This document shows, one piece after another, positions 12,360 through 23,625 of a DNA stretch of 64,000 nucleotides. Positions within the stretch are counted from its first letter, which is position 1. The number at the start of each line of letters is the position of its first letter. Source of the DNA: Benincasa hispida (taxonomy: Eukaryota; Streptophyta; Magnoliopsida; Cucurbitales; Cucurbitaceae); NCBI RefSeq assembly GCF_009727055.1, contig NC_052354.1, positions 51,091,415 through 51,155,414 of the forward strand. The letters are read 5' to 3'. The notes under the pieces were generated by a model. That model was given only the letters and a program-made list of their open reading frames with translations, was not told the origin of the DNA and searched no databases. The position numbers were made by a program, and so were the translations under genes.

Positions 12360-12962
12360 ACTTCCCTCTTTGCTTCACTGAGCTGACTTGAGCTAACCTT
12401 TTTCAGGTAACTCGAACCCGAGAAGGTCCAAGCATCTGCGAAGCTTGTTTAATGGAACAATTTTGGTTAGCATATTAGCTGCATTATCAGAGGTATAAAT
12501 CTTCACTACCTCGACTTCCCCTTTCTCAATCTCTTATCTGATGAAATGATATTTAATATCAATGTGCTTGGTTCTGCTGTGAAACTGCTAATTCTTAGAT
12601 AGGTATATTGTGCTTTGGTTATCACAATAGATTCTAACTTTTATTTTTGTTATGCTGAAATCGTTTAGTAAATCTTTCAGCCACAAACCTTCCTTCACAA
12701 CTTCAAACAATGCGATGAAATCAACCTATATTATGGAAAGGGCCACAACAGGTTGCAAAGTAGTTTTCCAACTGATCAAATTGTTCCCCATAGGAAAACA
12801 TAACCTGATGGGGAACGTCTTATATCTAACTCTCCTACATAATCTGTATCTACATAACCATAAACTTCATCATTGGATGGATTATTCTATCTATATAAGA
12901 CTCTTGCATCCTTAGATGAATATAGATACCTTAGTATCTACTTGACTACCTCCTAATGTCTT
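12360..12962 (-). pseudogene. C1 RNase H
   Basis: Minus-strand translation in broken frames shows the RT/RNase H connection ILRYLYSSKD and VYGYVDTDYVGELD (first catalytic Asp). It continues through YTYLRISS-like remnants toward the end near 12360. Several stops and at least two frameshifts are present. Identification rests on position after RT and on these blocks. Confidence 0.65.
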
Positions 12963-13870
12963 CTACCGTTCCATGTCCCTATTGATCATACTTGTTGCAT
13001 AGGATAGGTCTGGTCTTGTAGAAGTCATGAGGTAAATCAGTGATCCCACTGCTTGAGAATAAGGAACAACCTTCATATGGTTCAAATGCTCTTCATCTGT
13101 ACTCTTTGGATTATTGGCAGCTGAAAGCTTGAAGTGAGGTACAAGAGGAGTGCCTATTGGCTTAACACTCTCCATCTTGAACCTCTGCAATATCTTTGAA
13201 CAATATTCAGATTGACTAACTAGCAATCTGCTCTGTTTTCTATCTCTTTCAATCTCAATGCCTAGGATCCTCCTTGGCTCCCTTAGATCTTTCATATCAA
13301 ATTCTCTCCTAAGAAGCATTTTCACTTGCCTCAATTCTTCTCGGATCTCCCGGCCAGCAGCATGTCATCTACATAAAGAAGTAGATAGACCGGTTTCTTA
13401 AAGCTACTAGAGTTTATGTAGATACACCAATCATATGAGCTTCTTTTGAGCCCCATCTTAGAGATCACTTATCAAACCTCTCATACTAACATCTCTGTGA
13501 CTGTTTGAGGCTATATATGGATTTATTCAACAAGCACACTAGGTTTTCTTCTCCATTTTTCACATAGCCTTAAGATTACCCCATGTAAATTGTCTCATTC
13601 AACAGCCCATGTAGAAAGGCTGTCTTTACATCCAACTGGTATAGCTCCAAATCCTTTTGCATAACTAAGGAAAGGAGCAGCCTTATGGAAGTATGCTTCA
13701 CTATTAGAGAGAATACCTCATTGTAGTCAATACCTTCTTGTTGAGTGAACCTCTTAGCAACAAGCCTAGCCTTGAACCTAGACTTTTGCACACCTGGAAT
13801 CTCTTCTTTAAATTTGTAAATCCATTTGCATGAGATAGGTTTGTATCCTTTAGGCAAAGGTACTAGTCTC
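12963..13870 (-). pseudogene. C1 reverse transcriptase
   Basis: Two open stretches carry copia RT. Bases 13857-13576 encode YKPISCKWIYKFKEE, RLVAKRFTQQEGIDYNEVFS and QLDVKTAFLHG, which holds the first catalytic Asp. Bases 13334-12963 encode MKDLREPRRILGIEIERDR, YCSKILQRFKMESVKPIGTP and SLIYLMTSTRPDLSYA. Between them the active-site box survives only as FM-stop-MT, in place of Y-V-D-D, so RT is dead. The frame is minus strand and in register with the upstream integrase fragment. Confidence 0.9.
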
Positions 13871-13899
13871 TAAGTGTCATTTTGGTTGAGGTACTTCAT

Positions 13900-14397
13900 T
13901 TCATCATTCATTGCCTCAATCCATTACCTAGCATTTGGGTTGTTTGTTGCTTCTTCAAAGTTGGTAGGTTCATTATTACTCAAAGAAATGGCAGTACTCA
14001 ATACTACACTAGCAAAATCAGACTCTTAGTATTTAGCTGGTGGTACATTAGTTCTTCTAGGTCTGTCTCTTGCCAATGAATAGTTGTGTAAGTCTCCATG
14101 TATCTCAACTTGTTCACTTGACACATACTCACTGGTTTTAGCAGCCTCATCACCTTCCAACTCTAGATTTTGAGAGGAAGTAGAAGCTCCATGATCATTT
14201 TGAGGCTCCACCTCAAATCTTGTACTACTTGTCTTTGTCACTGTAGAAGATGGTTGTTTTGACATCATGAACATCTCAGTCTCTAAAAACCACATATCTA
14301 CTATTCACACACCTCTTTTCAACTGGATGCCACAACCTAAAGCCCTTTACTCCCGGTGTAAAGCCTAAGAACATGCACTTTACAACCCTAGGTTTCA
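13900..14397 (-). pseudogene. C1 integrase C-terminal part
   Basis: Reads KLKPRVVKCMFLGFTPG followed by FRLWHPVEKRCVNSRYVVF, the copia integrase C-terminal (GKF-F-GY-like) region, then a low-complexity Ser/Glu linker (bases 14295-14026 form one open stretch). Removing the solo LTR at 14403-16268 and one GCTTC joins this in frame with GYVGYVHQSQG just upstream at 16274-16310, which proves the interruption. Confidence 0.85.
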
Positions 14398-14402
14398 GCT
14401 TC

Positions 14403-16268
14403 TGATAACTTGTAGAAATACAAGTTATTTGTACTGCTTTATTTAGATATTGTGGCCAAAAGAAAGGAAAGTTGCGTCAATTATATGGAAATTGGCTAAG
14501 AAATACAAGAATTATAAATTGTCGTCAATACACCCACTGACACCATTGAGATGGTAGAAAAGAATATTTCAAGTCTGTTTTGTAGGAAATCAAGTCACCG
14601 TATGCGTTCATGGCTCAAGAGAAAAAGAATAACGCATCTACATTACATTGCGCCAATCATTCAGGAATGAATAGACGATCAATGCAATGACGGCGCATGC
14701 GACAATCGATCAAGAGCTTTGCGATCAACGCAACTTCAACTGCATACGGTAATAAAAAACAATACCGCATGCGGGCACACGATCGAAATATGCAAATGAG
14801 CAACGCAATCGCAGAGGATTTTGACACGTGTACAATTAACCGTTGTGCATTTTTGACAAATTGATTGCATAACAGAAGGAATATTTATTCCACCATTTCC
14901 AGAATTTCCATAACAATAAAGTGGGGACCACACGACAGAGAGTCAGAGCATTCATCTATAAATACCTTAAGAGAATTCACTGAGAGATATACTTGATACG
15001 AGGCTATTTTGATATTTGTATATTGAGAGAGAGGCTGATCGGAGAAGATCCGGGAAGAAAAAAGGCAAGGCCGAGAGGTGAGTCTCAGGAAAAATCATTC
15101 CAAATCCCCGCCGTGAAGCTCTGTACCTAGATCAACTCTACCGGATGAGCAAACCTGAGAAGGATGCTCATCCTTCCATTCACTCCATATGCCAACAAGC
15201 GATTTCTCCTTCCAGATCTGTGTCAAGACGTTGGCACTCTTCTGTATTTGTTTCTATCTCTATAATCAATTGTATCTCATCTTCTTAGTCTAAATCATTC
15301 ACACCATGTATCAGATGCTTGATTCTATAATTAAATGTCACGATCATTTTCATCTCCATATTTCTGTCTATTTCTGTTCCTCTATTAATCGCTTTCTCCA
15401 CGATGTTTTCTTAATCCCTTGGTAATTATAATGAATTAAACAAGTAAATTAATTTGTGCTAAAGAAATAAATATGTTTAGCTAAAGCATGCTAGACAGCA
15501 TCTTCACCTGTGAGAGCAGAAGTGAAGATGCCATTCTGATTTGTTGAGAGAAGGTTAGAAGAATGCGTTAACTAAAGCAAGAAGTACTTCCAGAGATGGA
15601 AGCAACCTTACGTTCATTCCTGTTTCACCAGAGAGATGTGGGAACACGGCCGATCACCGAGAGGTGTACGTCAAGGGAAAGCGGAACCGTAGTTGTATCT
15701 TTAACGCAATTAATGAACTTAAGATGTTTGTACTAATTATCTTTTCTCTTTCTGCTTCATACATAAAGCCTTGCCACCGCATAACACGATTCTTTGTATA
15801 ATCTTCACAGTCAGTCTCAAACTTGGTATCATGTATCATGTAACCTATATCTTGTATCATCATAGTTTAGGTTTATTTTTGGTGCACTTTATTTTATTAA
15901 TACAACTTTACTTTACCGCATATTTTACTTTACCACAATTTTACTTTACCATAATTTTTAATACATGTACAAACCTCACTTTTATTAAATTGAAAAATCC
16001 CCGGTCGCATATATCATGAACATAACACAATCAACCTAAAACAATCCCTATGTTCGACCTCGGATCACTCCGAGAAACTTGCGGTGAAATTATACTTGAT
16101 TTCAATGCAAGGAAACTTTTGACAACGCATAGCATACTACAAGCATATCGTTAATAACGCATACATCTAGAAGTAATATCGCATATCATCGCAATCATCC
16201 ATGCGTTGTATGACATAAGAAGATAAATTTTATGCGTTACAAGTTTATGGACAAATATTATGTCTACG
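14403..16268 (+). mobile_element. Ty3/gypsy solo LTR inside C1
   Basis: 1866 bp, starts TGATAACTTGTAG and is flanked by a perfect 5-bp duplication GCTTC (14398-14402 and 16269-16273). It ends ...TCTACG, so the usual CA end has decayed to CG. The opening and the block GTTCGACCTCGGATCAC near 16053 match the reverse complement of the G LTRs (38692-40610, 42119-44056), so it is a relative inserted in the opposite orientation. With no internal region, it is the product of LTR-LTR recombination. It begins with a 10-bp terminal hairpin and is dense in TGCGAT/AACGCAT words. Confidence 0.9.
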
Positions 16269-16273
16269 GCTTC

Positions 16274-17100
16274 CCTTGGCTCTGGTGCACATAGCCTACA
16301 TAACCAAACACTTTCAAGTGTTCTAGCTTAGATGGCTACCCTGTCCACTTCTCTTCAGGAGTCTTTAGCTCTGGGGATTGACGTGGGCATCTATTAAGAG
16401 TGTATATTGTGTAGGAGACAGCTTCAGCCAATATTTTCAGGTAATAAGGCATTGGATAACTAAAATATTACTCTTTCCAGCACAGTTCTATTCAATCTTT
16501 CAGCTACTTCATTTTGTTAAGGTGTGTACCTCATAGTTCTATGCCTTACTATGCCATTCTCTTTGCAAAACAAATTGAACTCCTCTCTACAAAACTCTAA
16601 ACCGTTATCAGTTCTCAAATGTTTAATTTGTTTAGAGGTATGCTTCTCAATCAAGATCTTTCATTCTTTAAATCTACTAAACACTTCATCTTTGGATTTT
16701 AAAAAGTAAACCCAACTCTTTCTTGAGTAATCATCTACAATTGAAATAAAGTACCTTGCTCCACTTAGAGATGGAGAGTGACTTGGCCCTCATAAGTCTG
16801 AATGCACATATTCAAGGATTTCCTTTGAATTGTGCTATCCTTTGGGGAATTGTTGTCTTGTTGCTTTGCCTAATATACAATGTTCACAGAATTTAAGGCT
16901 ATCTCCAACACCAACTTGGAAGAATCCTCTGTTTAGAGAGCACTTGCAGCCCCCTCACACTGATATGAGAAAGCCTTTTATGTCACAAATCATCTTCAAT
17001 AGATTCTTCATCAATTGCCAACAAGGCCGAGTGTGCCATTTGCACATCCTTGATGACATATAAACCATTTACCTTGGTTGCCACCAAAACTACTTTAGAA
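16274..17100 (-). pseudogene. C1 integrase, N-terminal and core part
   Basis: Minus strand with many stops. Around 17010-16960 a block LLAIDEESIEDDL then HKRLSH represents GAG-pre-integrase with its His. NEVAERLNRTVLERV (about 16520-16475) carries the catalytic Glu region. HLKVFGYVGYVHQSQG (16325-16274) leads into the C-terminal part beyond the solo LTR. Confidence 0.8.
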
Positions 17101-18224
17101 TCCTTAATAATTTCAAAGGTTCCTCCCACACCCCTATACTCATAGCCTATGACATTGAACATCCCCTAGGATAGGAGATTTCTCCTCAAAGTAGGAACAT
17201 ATCTCACATTTCTTATCAATTTTACTGAACCATCCTGCATTACAAGGACACATACCCTATTCCAACAGCTCTGCAAGTGTTATTGTTTTCCATATAAATC
17301 AGCCCACCATCCCACTTCTTATAAGTGCAAAACCATCCCTTGGATGGTGTCATGTGGACTGAGCAGCCATAATTTAACACTCAATCCTGAGACTCTATAG
17401 TATTCTGGTCTCCACCTTCTTCAGTATCAGCTAAAACATCTGAATAGGCTAGGAAATTTTCTCCTATAGCAGCTTCGGTCTGTTTAGCCTCCCTTGTTCT
17501 GTTGGTTCAATTTTCCCTTCAAGGCATAACAATCCTTTTTCATGTGCTCATTTTGTGATAAAAATGGTACTTTATCTTGGACTTATCACCATTGTTTTGT
17601 TTCCCCTTCCCATTGTTCTTGTTTTTCCCCTTTGAGAACAAGCCTTCACCTCCTTGTTGATCCTTCTTACTCATTTGCAACTCAAGTTCCCTAACTCTCA
17701 CAGCTGATATGATAGCTTCTGTGAAATTCTTTCTCTACCGTATTTCATTGCAGTCTTCACATATTTGAAAGATTTCTGGTAGAGAATTTAACAGTATGGA
17801 CGCCTCATTCTCTTCCCTAGTGTTATCTCCGATTGATCTGAATTCAGAAGACAGTCTCTTTAACTCATTAAGATTATCCGTGAGGGACTTTGCTGCATCC
17901 AAGAATCTTTTTCTCAAGAAAGTTTTGTTGGGTAGGTCTTTGTTGAGATATATCTCATTCAATTTATTCCATGGGGCATAGACAGTAGGCTGGTCTACGA
18001 TCTGCCTCTAAACATTGTCTGTGACATTTAGGACAATGGTTCCATATGCATTTACCTCAATAGTCTCTTTTTCTACCTCAGATAGTGTTTCAGGATACTT
18101 TACAGGGTCCGTAATGTCCAAGAGAGCCTTCTACTGCTATAAGATTGCTTTAATCTTCGCTTTTCATAGTTCAAAGTCTGTCTTGCCATCGAATTTCTCA
18201 ATCTCATATTTGATAGTTTCCATT
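17101..18224 (-). pseudogene. C1 gag and protease
   Basis: A minus-strand ATG at about 18224 begins METIKYEIEKFDGKTDFEL, a typical copia Gag start. The open stretch 17962-17735 gives LNEIYLNKDLPNKTFLR, then SLTDNLNELKRLSSEFRSIG and EASILLNSLPE, the UBN2-type Gag core. A Lys/Gly-rich tail, a ruined zinc knuckle (about 17570-17530) and a protease-like ESQD...VLNYGCSVHM (about 17390-17360, the D-S-G-C box damaged) follow, then the pre-integrase linker. Stops break every part. Confidence 0.85.
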
Positions 18225-18294
18225 CTTGGTCTTCAAGATTGACTATTCTAAATCAATAATTCAAATATTAGAGCTATCTTAAACTATTCACTGA

Positions 18295-18306
18295 GCTCTG
18301 ATACCA
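18295..18306 (-). promoter_or_regulatory. C1 primer-binding site (tRNA-iMet)
   Basis: TGGTATCAGAGC on the minus strand, two bases inside the 5' LTR end. It is complementary to the 3' end of initiator Met tRNA, the usual copia minus-strand primer. Confidence 0.9.
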
Positions 18307-18308
18307 AT

Positions 18309-18953
18309 TGTTGTCCCAGATGATAAGATCTTCATGTTAACAATCATAAAACACTCAGATATAATGGTCAATAACAATTCAAGAATCAAAGGAGGTAGTA
18401 TGTTGAGGCTTGAAAATCCTTCTGTCGTTTACCAAATGATCATGTAGACGATGCTTCAAGAACTAAATGATAGTTCAATTATGTAAATGATTGGATGAAG
18501 CGCTAGACGATTGTGTAGACGACCATTGACTGGAGTTAGATGATCGTGTAGACAATAGCTGAGGAGCTAAACGATTGTATAGACGATTGGACATGGAGCT
18601 AAACGATTGAGTACACGATGCAATAGGAACTACATGATCTTATAAATGATACTTTAGTAAATTCTAAACGATTATAGAGATAAGAAGAGAGAACACATGA
18701 GTTTAAGTGGTTCGGCCAAAGGCCTCGGGAGGTTCTCTTTTATTACTCTTCAAAGTATTACAGAATGAATGAATGTCTTGCTCTCTCATTTACTTATTCA
18801 CTCTTACATTTTTCACATTCGTTTTCCTTTATATATGCAGGCGATATAGTCAACAATGAAGCTCTGGTGGTTACAATACATAACAGAAAGGGGTCGACAA
18901 TGGTTCAACTGCCTACAGTGATGTCCTTCTTGATTTCGAGCCTTTCTATAACA
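18309..18953 (-). repeat. C1 5' LTR
   Basis: 645 bp, the partner of 11674-12331, with the same GATCGTGTAGACGA word patch (about 18480-18680). Its outer end abuts the GACAT duplication. The two LTRs differ at many sites, so the insertion is not recent. Confidence 0.9.
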
Positions 18954-19106
18954 GACATTGAAGAATGTTCTTCAAAGATGACATCCTTTGCCTTTAAATT
19001 TCTTGATAGCATGTTTAGTTCTTCAGATTTATTGTTATGTTTAAAAGTCATACAACACAATCAAGGCAAACAGTGATCACCGCACAAAGAATTCGATTCT
19101 TACCAT

Positions 19107-19118
19107 TGGTATCAGAGC
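19107..19118 (+). promoter_or_regulatory. X primer-binding site (tRNA-iMet)
   Basis: TGGTATCAGAGC two bases after the LTR terminus ...TACCA. Its position after 18959-19105 confirms that this short piece is the end of the X 5' LTR. Confidence 0.95.
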
Positions 19119-19909
19119 TTAGTTTTTGCCTTGATTTGTTGTTCTGAATTTTATAGAATGGTATGATGGGTTCTTTATGTATTTTGATGTATGTGATTGG
19201 TTTGCATAATAGTTGTTTACAAGATTGAAACTTAATTTCATAATTAATTTCATCGATATGATCAGTGTAGAGGCTTGGTGTTTTGGGCATTTACATTCTA
19301 GAATTGAGTTTGTAAGTCCAGGTCATGATTTTTGCAAGAGCTACTGAAGATGGAGATCAAATTTGAAGAAAAACGGACAAAGTATCGAAGTAGAAATGGA
19401 TAAAGTATTAAAGCAAAAATAAACATTGCAACGTTGTGCTTTACACTGTAACACAGAAGGCCTAACATTGCAACACTCGGAAACAATATTGCAATGTTTA
19501 AGCCAAAACGTTGCAATATTGTGTGAAGCATAGCGCTACACTACGATGAATGGAGACCAGCGTTGCAACGCTTTGATTTTTTTCATTTGTGCGTGTGTTT
19601 GTGTAGATGTTCATGGATGTTTATTTATTTATGTATTGTTTTTTGAAAAATGATTAAATTAATATAATTTTATTATATTAATTTAATTATTTCTTTTAGG
19701 GTCCTAATCTTGGTCTATTGTTGCTTTAATAATATAATTTATCAATATACATGAGATGTATGCTTTTATTATATTATTTATATGTTGCATATTGTATGCC
19801 ATTTATTTTAAAATCTAGTATATAATTATTATATAATATGATAACATGTTTTAATATTTCATTAGTATAATATAAGAGTTATATTGTTTGATGAAGTAGC
19901 ATGATCATG

Positions 19910-19949
<40 letters not shown>

Positions 19950-21329
19950 GGTGTGTGCGCGTGTGCATGTGTGTGTGTATGCATGATGTATGTTAGATAG
20001 CATGCTATAATATAATTGTTATATTATATAGTTTAATGTATGATTAAAATTTACATACTATATCTTTTTATTTTTCATTAATCTTATATAATAGTTGTAT
20101 TATGTTAGTTAATGAAAATAAAAAGATTCATGTTATAGACTTTAATTCCTTTGATATAAAAGTTATATGTCATAGAAATTAAAAATCTATAATAAAAAGT
20201 TGCATGCAAACATAAGATTTTAATTAAAGTTTTAAATTTTTTAAAAAATGGAAATTAAAATCTTATGCTAAAATATTTCTAATAAGATTAGAAATAGGAA
20301 AATATTTTACTTTTTTTTAATAGGGTTAAAATAAGTAAATAAATGATTAAATTTATAAAATATTGACTATAAAAGATCTTTGTCTAAAGAAGGTTCTGTC
20401 TAAGAATTGGGGTATTTAAGTTGATGGAAATGGAACACCCCTACTTGGGAATGGACCTAGAAGGTGAATGAGTCAAGATTTTATAAGCATGCAATAATGC
20501 ATTAATTTATCAACGTTTTGGTGAATTAAAACATTATTGTAAACTATCCAATACAAGTGCTATATTAGGCAAACTTAAACATCACTTAGATAAACGATTT
20601 AGCCTAAGTTTAACTAAGTAATGAACCCTAATTCATAAAATACTCAGTGGGAGGAAAAGTATCTCTGATATACATTTACTCTCACATTCTGCATTAAAAG
20701 TTTACACCGTGAGATTCATACTTGGCTTTGTGGTACCTTAGGCGCATCCTCCTTTCAAAACGTGTTTGTATGAGTCAATACCAAGGTGGATGGAGAAAGT
20801 ATTTATAGTAAGTGGGAGAAGGATATATGTCATCATTTCTATGATCTCCTTCATTAGTTTGTAAGTGAGGTTTCATACTCGATCTCGTGGTGCCCTGGGC
20901 GCATCATCCCTTTGGAAGGTATTTGTATGGAGTCAATATTAGTGCAAAACTCCAGTAATAGATAGGGTCACCTTACTTTTTGCACCAATATAGTTTTTCC
21001 CTTCGCTTGACTTATTGGGGCAGAACCCTAGGATCTAAAACAGAGGATTACAGTCACAAGAACCATTAAATAAGTTAATGTTTTATTAACTAAAATAATA
21101 GTAAATAAACACTATAGGAATAAGAGTTATTTTGGAGTATTATTCGGTTGAGAGTGTCTCATTTCAATAAAGGAATAACTGACTACCCTTCAACGGTTTT
21201 TTATTCTAAATTACTGAAGTATCATCGCAAAATAATATGAGTTTAAGGATCTTCATTATTATTCTTGCTAAACTAGATTGGTTTTAAAGAATTATTCAAT
21301 TAGATTAAATTTTGTTTATTTCACCAAAA
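19119..21329 (+). other. X untranslated leader
   Basis: A 2.2-kb non-coding stretch between primer-binding site and gag. Landmarks: a TTGCAA word patch (19426-19568, five copies), an (AT)n(GT)n microsatellite, and a block GGGGTATTTAAGTTGATGGA near 20408 that recurs in Y near 29038. There is also a tandemly duplicated module (TCATACTTGGCTTTGTGGTACC at about 20717 and TCATACTCGATCTCGTGGTGCC at about 20873), also seen in degenerate form in Y at 31400-31620. No open frame of note. Confidence 0.75.
19910..19978. repeat. (AT)n(GT)n microsatellite
   Basis: About 15 bases of alternating AT followed by about 54 bases of mostly GT with a few C interruptions, within the X leader. Alternating purine-pyrimidine DNA of this kind is length-unstable. 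Confidence 0.95.
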
Positions 21330-22165
21330 ATGACTAGTGCGGTAATTAATTTTCTTTCTGCTGACAAACTTACTAGCGATAATTACGCAACATGAAAAAA
21401 ACACAATTAATATTGTGCTGGTAATTGACGACCTGAAATTTTTCTTAATTGAGGAATGTCCTCAAATACTCGCCTTAAATGTCGCATGAAATGTTGTGAG
21501 GCATATGAAAAATGGAGTAAGGCCAACGAAAAGGCCCATGTGTACTTCTTGGCTAGCTTGTCTGAAGTTCTAGCCAAGAAACACAAGGACATGATTTCTA
21601 CTAGAGATATCATGGGATCACTACGTGATATGTTTGGACAACCGTCCACAAAAGTCAATAACGATGCCTTGAAGTTCATCTTTAATGCTTGGATGCAAGA
21701 AGAGACCTTTGTTAGAGAACATGCTCTCAATATAATGGTCTACTTCACTTCAATGTGGCCGAGATGAACGGGTCGGTTATTGATGAAGCTAGCCAGGTCA
21801 GCTTTATTTTGGAGACTCCTTCGAAGATTTTTCTCCAATTTCGTAGTAACACTGTAATAAAGAAGCTAGACTACAATCTAACCACTCTTCTTAATGAGTT
21901 GTAAATCTATGAGTCTTTGATGAAAGTCAAAGGGCAACATGACAAAGCAAATGTTGCCAGCTCTTCTAAGAACTGCCATAGGGGTTCGACCTCTAGAACT
22001 AAGCCTGAAACATCATCTAGTTCAAAGAAGTGGAACATAAAAAGGGTGGAAAGGGGGATAAAGTTGCCCCTCCCCTGCTGCCCAGAAGGGCAAGAAGGCC
22101 AAGCCTACAAAGGGAATCTGTTTCTATTGCAACGTAGACGGACACTAGAAGAGGAACTGCCCAAA
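21330..22165 (+). pseudogene. X gag
   Basis: The ATG at 21330 opens MTSAVINFLSADKLTSDNYA, a copia Gag N-terminus, then hits a stop where a Trp is usual. The open stretch 21456-21767 continues KCCEAYEKWSKANEKAHVYF, then KHKDMISTRDIMGSLRDMFGQ. After a frameshift come DEASQVSFILE and TLLNEL-like blocks (to 21904), then a basic Ser-rich linker. The zinc knuckle near 22117-22160 reads CFYCNVDGH, stop, KRNC, so a nonsense change sits inside the knuckle. Gag would form the cytoplasmic particle. This copy cannot. Confidence 0.9.
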
Positions 22166-22420
22166 GTACTTGGTTGAGAAGAAGAAAGCTAAAGAAGCTA
22201 AATATGATTTACTTGTCTTGGGAACTTTTTTGGTGGAGAATGATAGTTCTACCTTAATAATTGATTTAGGAGCCACTAATTATGTTTGTTCTTCTTTACA
22301 GGGAATTAGTTCCTGGAGGTAGCTGGAAGCTGGCGAGATGACCATGAGGGTCAGAACAGGAGAGGTTGTCTCAGCTGTTGCCATGGGGAGCATAAAATTA
22401 TCTTTCCAGAAATCTTTTTT
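22166..22420 (+). pseudogene. X protease
   Basis: After the knuckle the frame reads YLVEKKKAKEAKYDLLVL, then IIDLGATNYVC (about 22258-22290). The active-site Ser of the D-S-G-A-T box has become Leu. MTMRVRTGEVVSAVAMGSI follows (flap region), then stops. Inactive, but recognisable by position and motif. Confidence 0.75.
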
Positions 22421-22679
22421 TATTATGAAATAATTTATTTATACTTTCTAATATAAAAAGGAACTTGATTTTAGTTGCATGTCTTATAGAATAGATGTAT
22501 TCAAATTCTTTTTCTGTAAATAAATCGTTTATTTTCAAGAAGGGTGTTGAGATTTTCAACAACTTTAGAAGATAATTTATATGTGCTAAGACTGTTAGCG
22601 TTGACAATGCTCCTCAATATTGAATTATTCAAAATGATAACAATAAAAAATAAAAGATAAAAATTTTCTTATAAAGAAA

Positions 22680-23625
22680 ATGCTCACCTTTGGCACTTAA
22701 GACTATGTTACATAAATCTCGATTGAATCGAGAAACTGGTAAAGAATGGACTTCTAAATGAGTTAAAGGAAAGTTCATTACAGTATGTGAGTCATGCCTT
22801 GAAGGCAAGATGATGAAAAGACCTTTTACTGGAAAAGGCTAAGAACCTTTGGAACTTGTACATTCAGATGTTTGTGGTCCAATGAATATTCAAGCAAGAG
22901 GAGATTTTGAATATTTCATCTCTTTTATAGATGATTATTCGACATTTGTATATCTTTACGTAATGCAACACAAGTTTAAAGCTCTTGAAAAGTTCAAAGA
23001 GTATAAGATTGAAGTTGAAAATTTATTAGATAAAACAATTAAGACAATTCGATATGATCAAGGTAGAGGTATATGGATTTGGGATTCCAAGACTATATGA
23101 TAGAATATGGAATCACATCTCAACTCTCAGCACTTGGTACACCTCAACAAAATGGTGTAAAAAAAATGAGAAATAGAATCTTGTTAGACATAATTCGGTC
23201 TTTGATGAGCTATGTTCATTCACCTGATTTCTTTTAGGATTATGCGGTAGAGACTACATTATATATCTTGAACAACGTTCCATCCAAAAGTGTTTTAGAA
23301 ATACTTTTTGAGTTATGGAAATGACGTAAAGGGAGTTTATGACATTTCAGAAATTGAGGATGTCCAACGCATGTGCTGACAACAAATCCAAGAAAATTGG
23401 AATCTCATTCGAGGTTATGTCTATTTGTAGGTTATCCCAAGGAAACCGGGGATGGTCTTTTTTATGATCCAAAGAAGAACAAGGTATTTGTATCGACAAA
23501 TGCCACATTCTTAGAGGAATATCATATAAAAGATCACCATTTCTAATGAAAATAACAATACTTCGTCGAAAGATGTTGCAATGCTGGTATATCAACAAGA
23601 GTTGTTGATGGTGCTAGCACACCTA
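22680..23625 (+). pseudogene. X integrase
   Basis: GAG-pre-integrase remnants (LHKSRLNRETGKEW-like, 22705-22760) precede the open stretch 22849-23100. That stretch carries ELVHSDVCGPMNIQARG (first catalytic Asp), FISFIDDYSTFVYLY and TIKTIRYDQGRG (second Asp box). The catalytic Glu box follows after a stop as TPQQNGVKKMRNRILLD (about 23140-23190). The C-terminal region (FVGYPKE, KVFVSTNATFLEE) runs to about 23520 with a frameshift. Confidence 0.9.

Larger units (their letters stand above)
11674..18953 (-). mobile_element. C1: complete-length but dead Ty1/copia element in X's LTR
   Basis: Two direct repeats (11674-12331 and 18309-18953), both running TGTTGTCCCA...GTAACA/ATAACA on the plus strand, flank a copia body read on the minus strand. 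The 5-bp target duplication GACAT (11669-11673 and 18954-18958) is perfect. The minus-strand 5' LTR is at 18309-18953, followed by a primer-binding site, gag, integrase, RT, RNase H, polypurine tract and 3' LTR. A gypsy solo LTR (14403-16268) sits in the integrase C-terminus. Many stops make it non-functional. Confidence 0.95.
9909..19105 (+). repeat. X 5' LTR, split by element C1
   Basis: Starts TGTTAGGATTTATG and ends ...TTCTTACCA directly before the primer-binding site. The sequence to 11673 joins the sequence from 18959 once C1 and one GACAT copy are removed, giving 1912 bp, the same length as the Y LTR. It shares the 3' LTR opening at 25313. It contains the conserved dyads of the family: a decayed GGATAA/TTATCC hairpin near 10136, and TTACAAC-A-GTTGTAA at 10192-10206. 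Confidence 0.9.

Noticed and set aside
19910..19978. Alternating AT/GT tract as a regulatory Z-DNA element
   Set aside because: An ordinary microsatellite inside a dead element. Nothing else suggests function.
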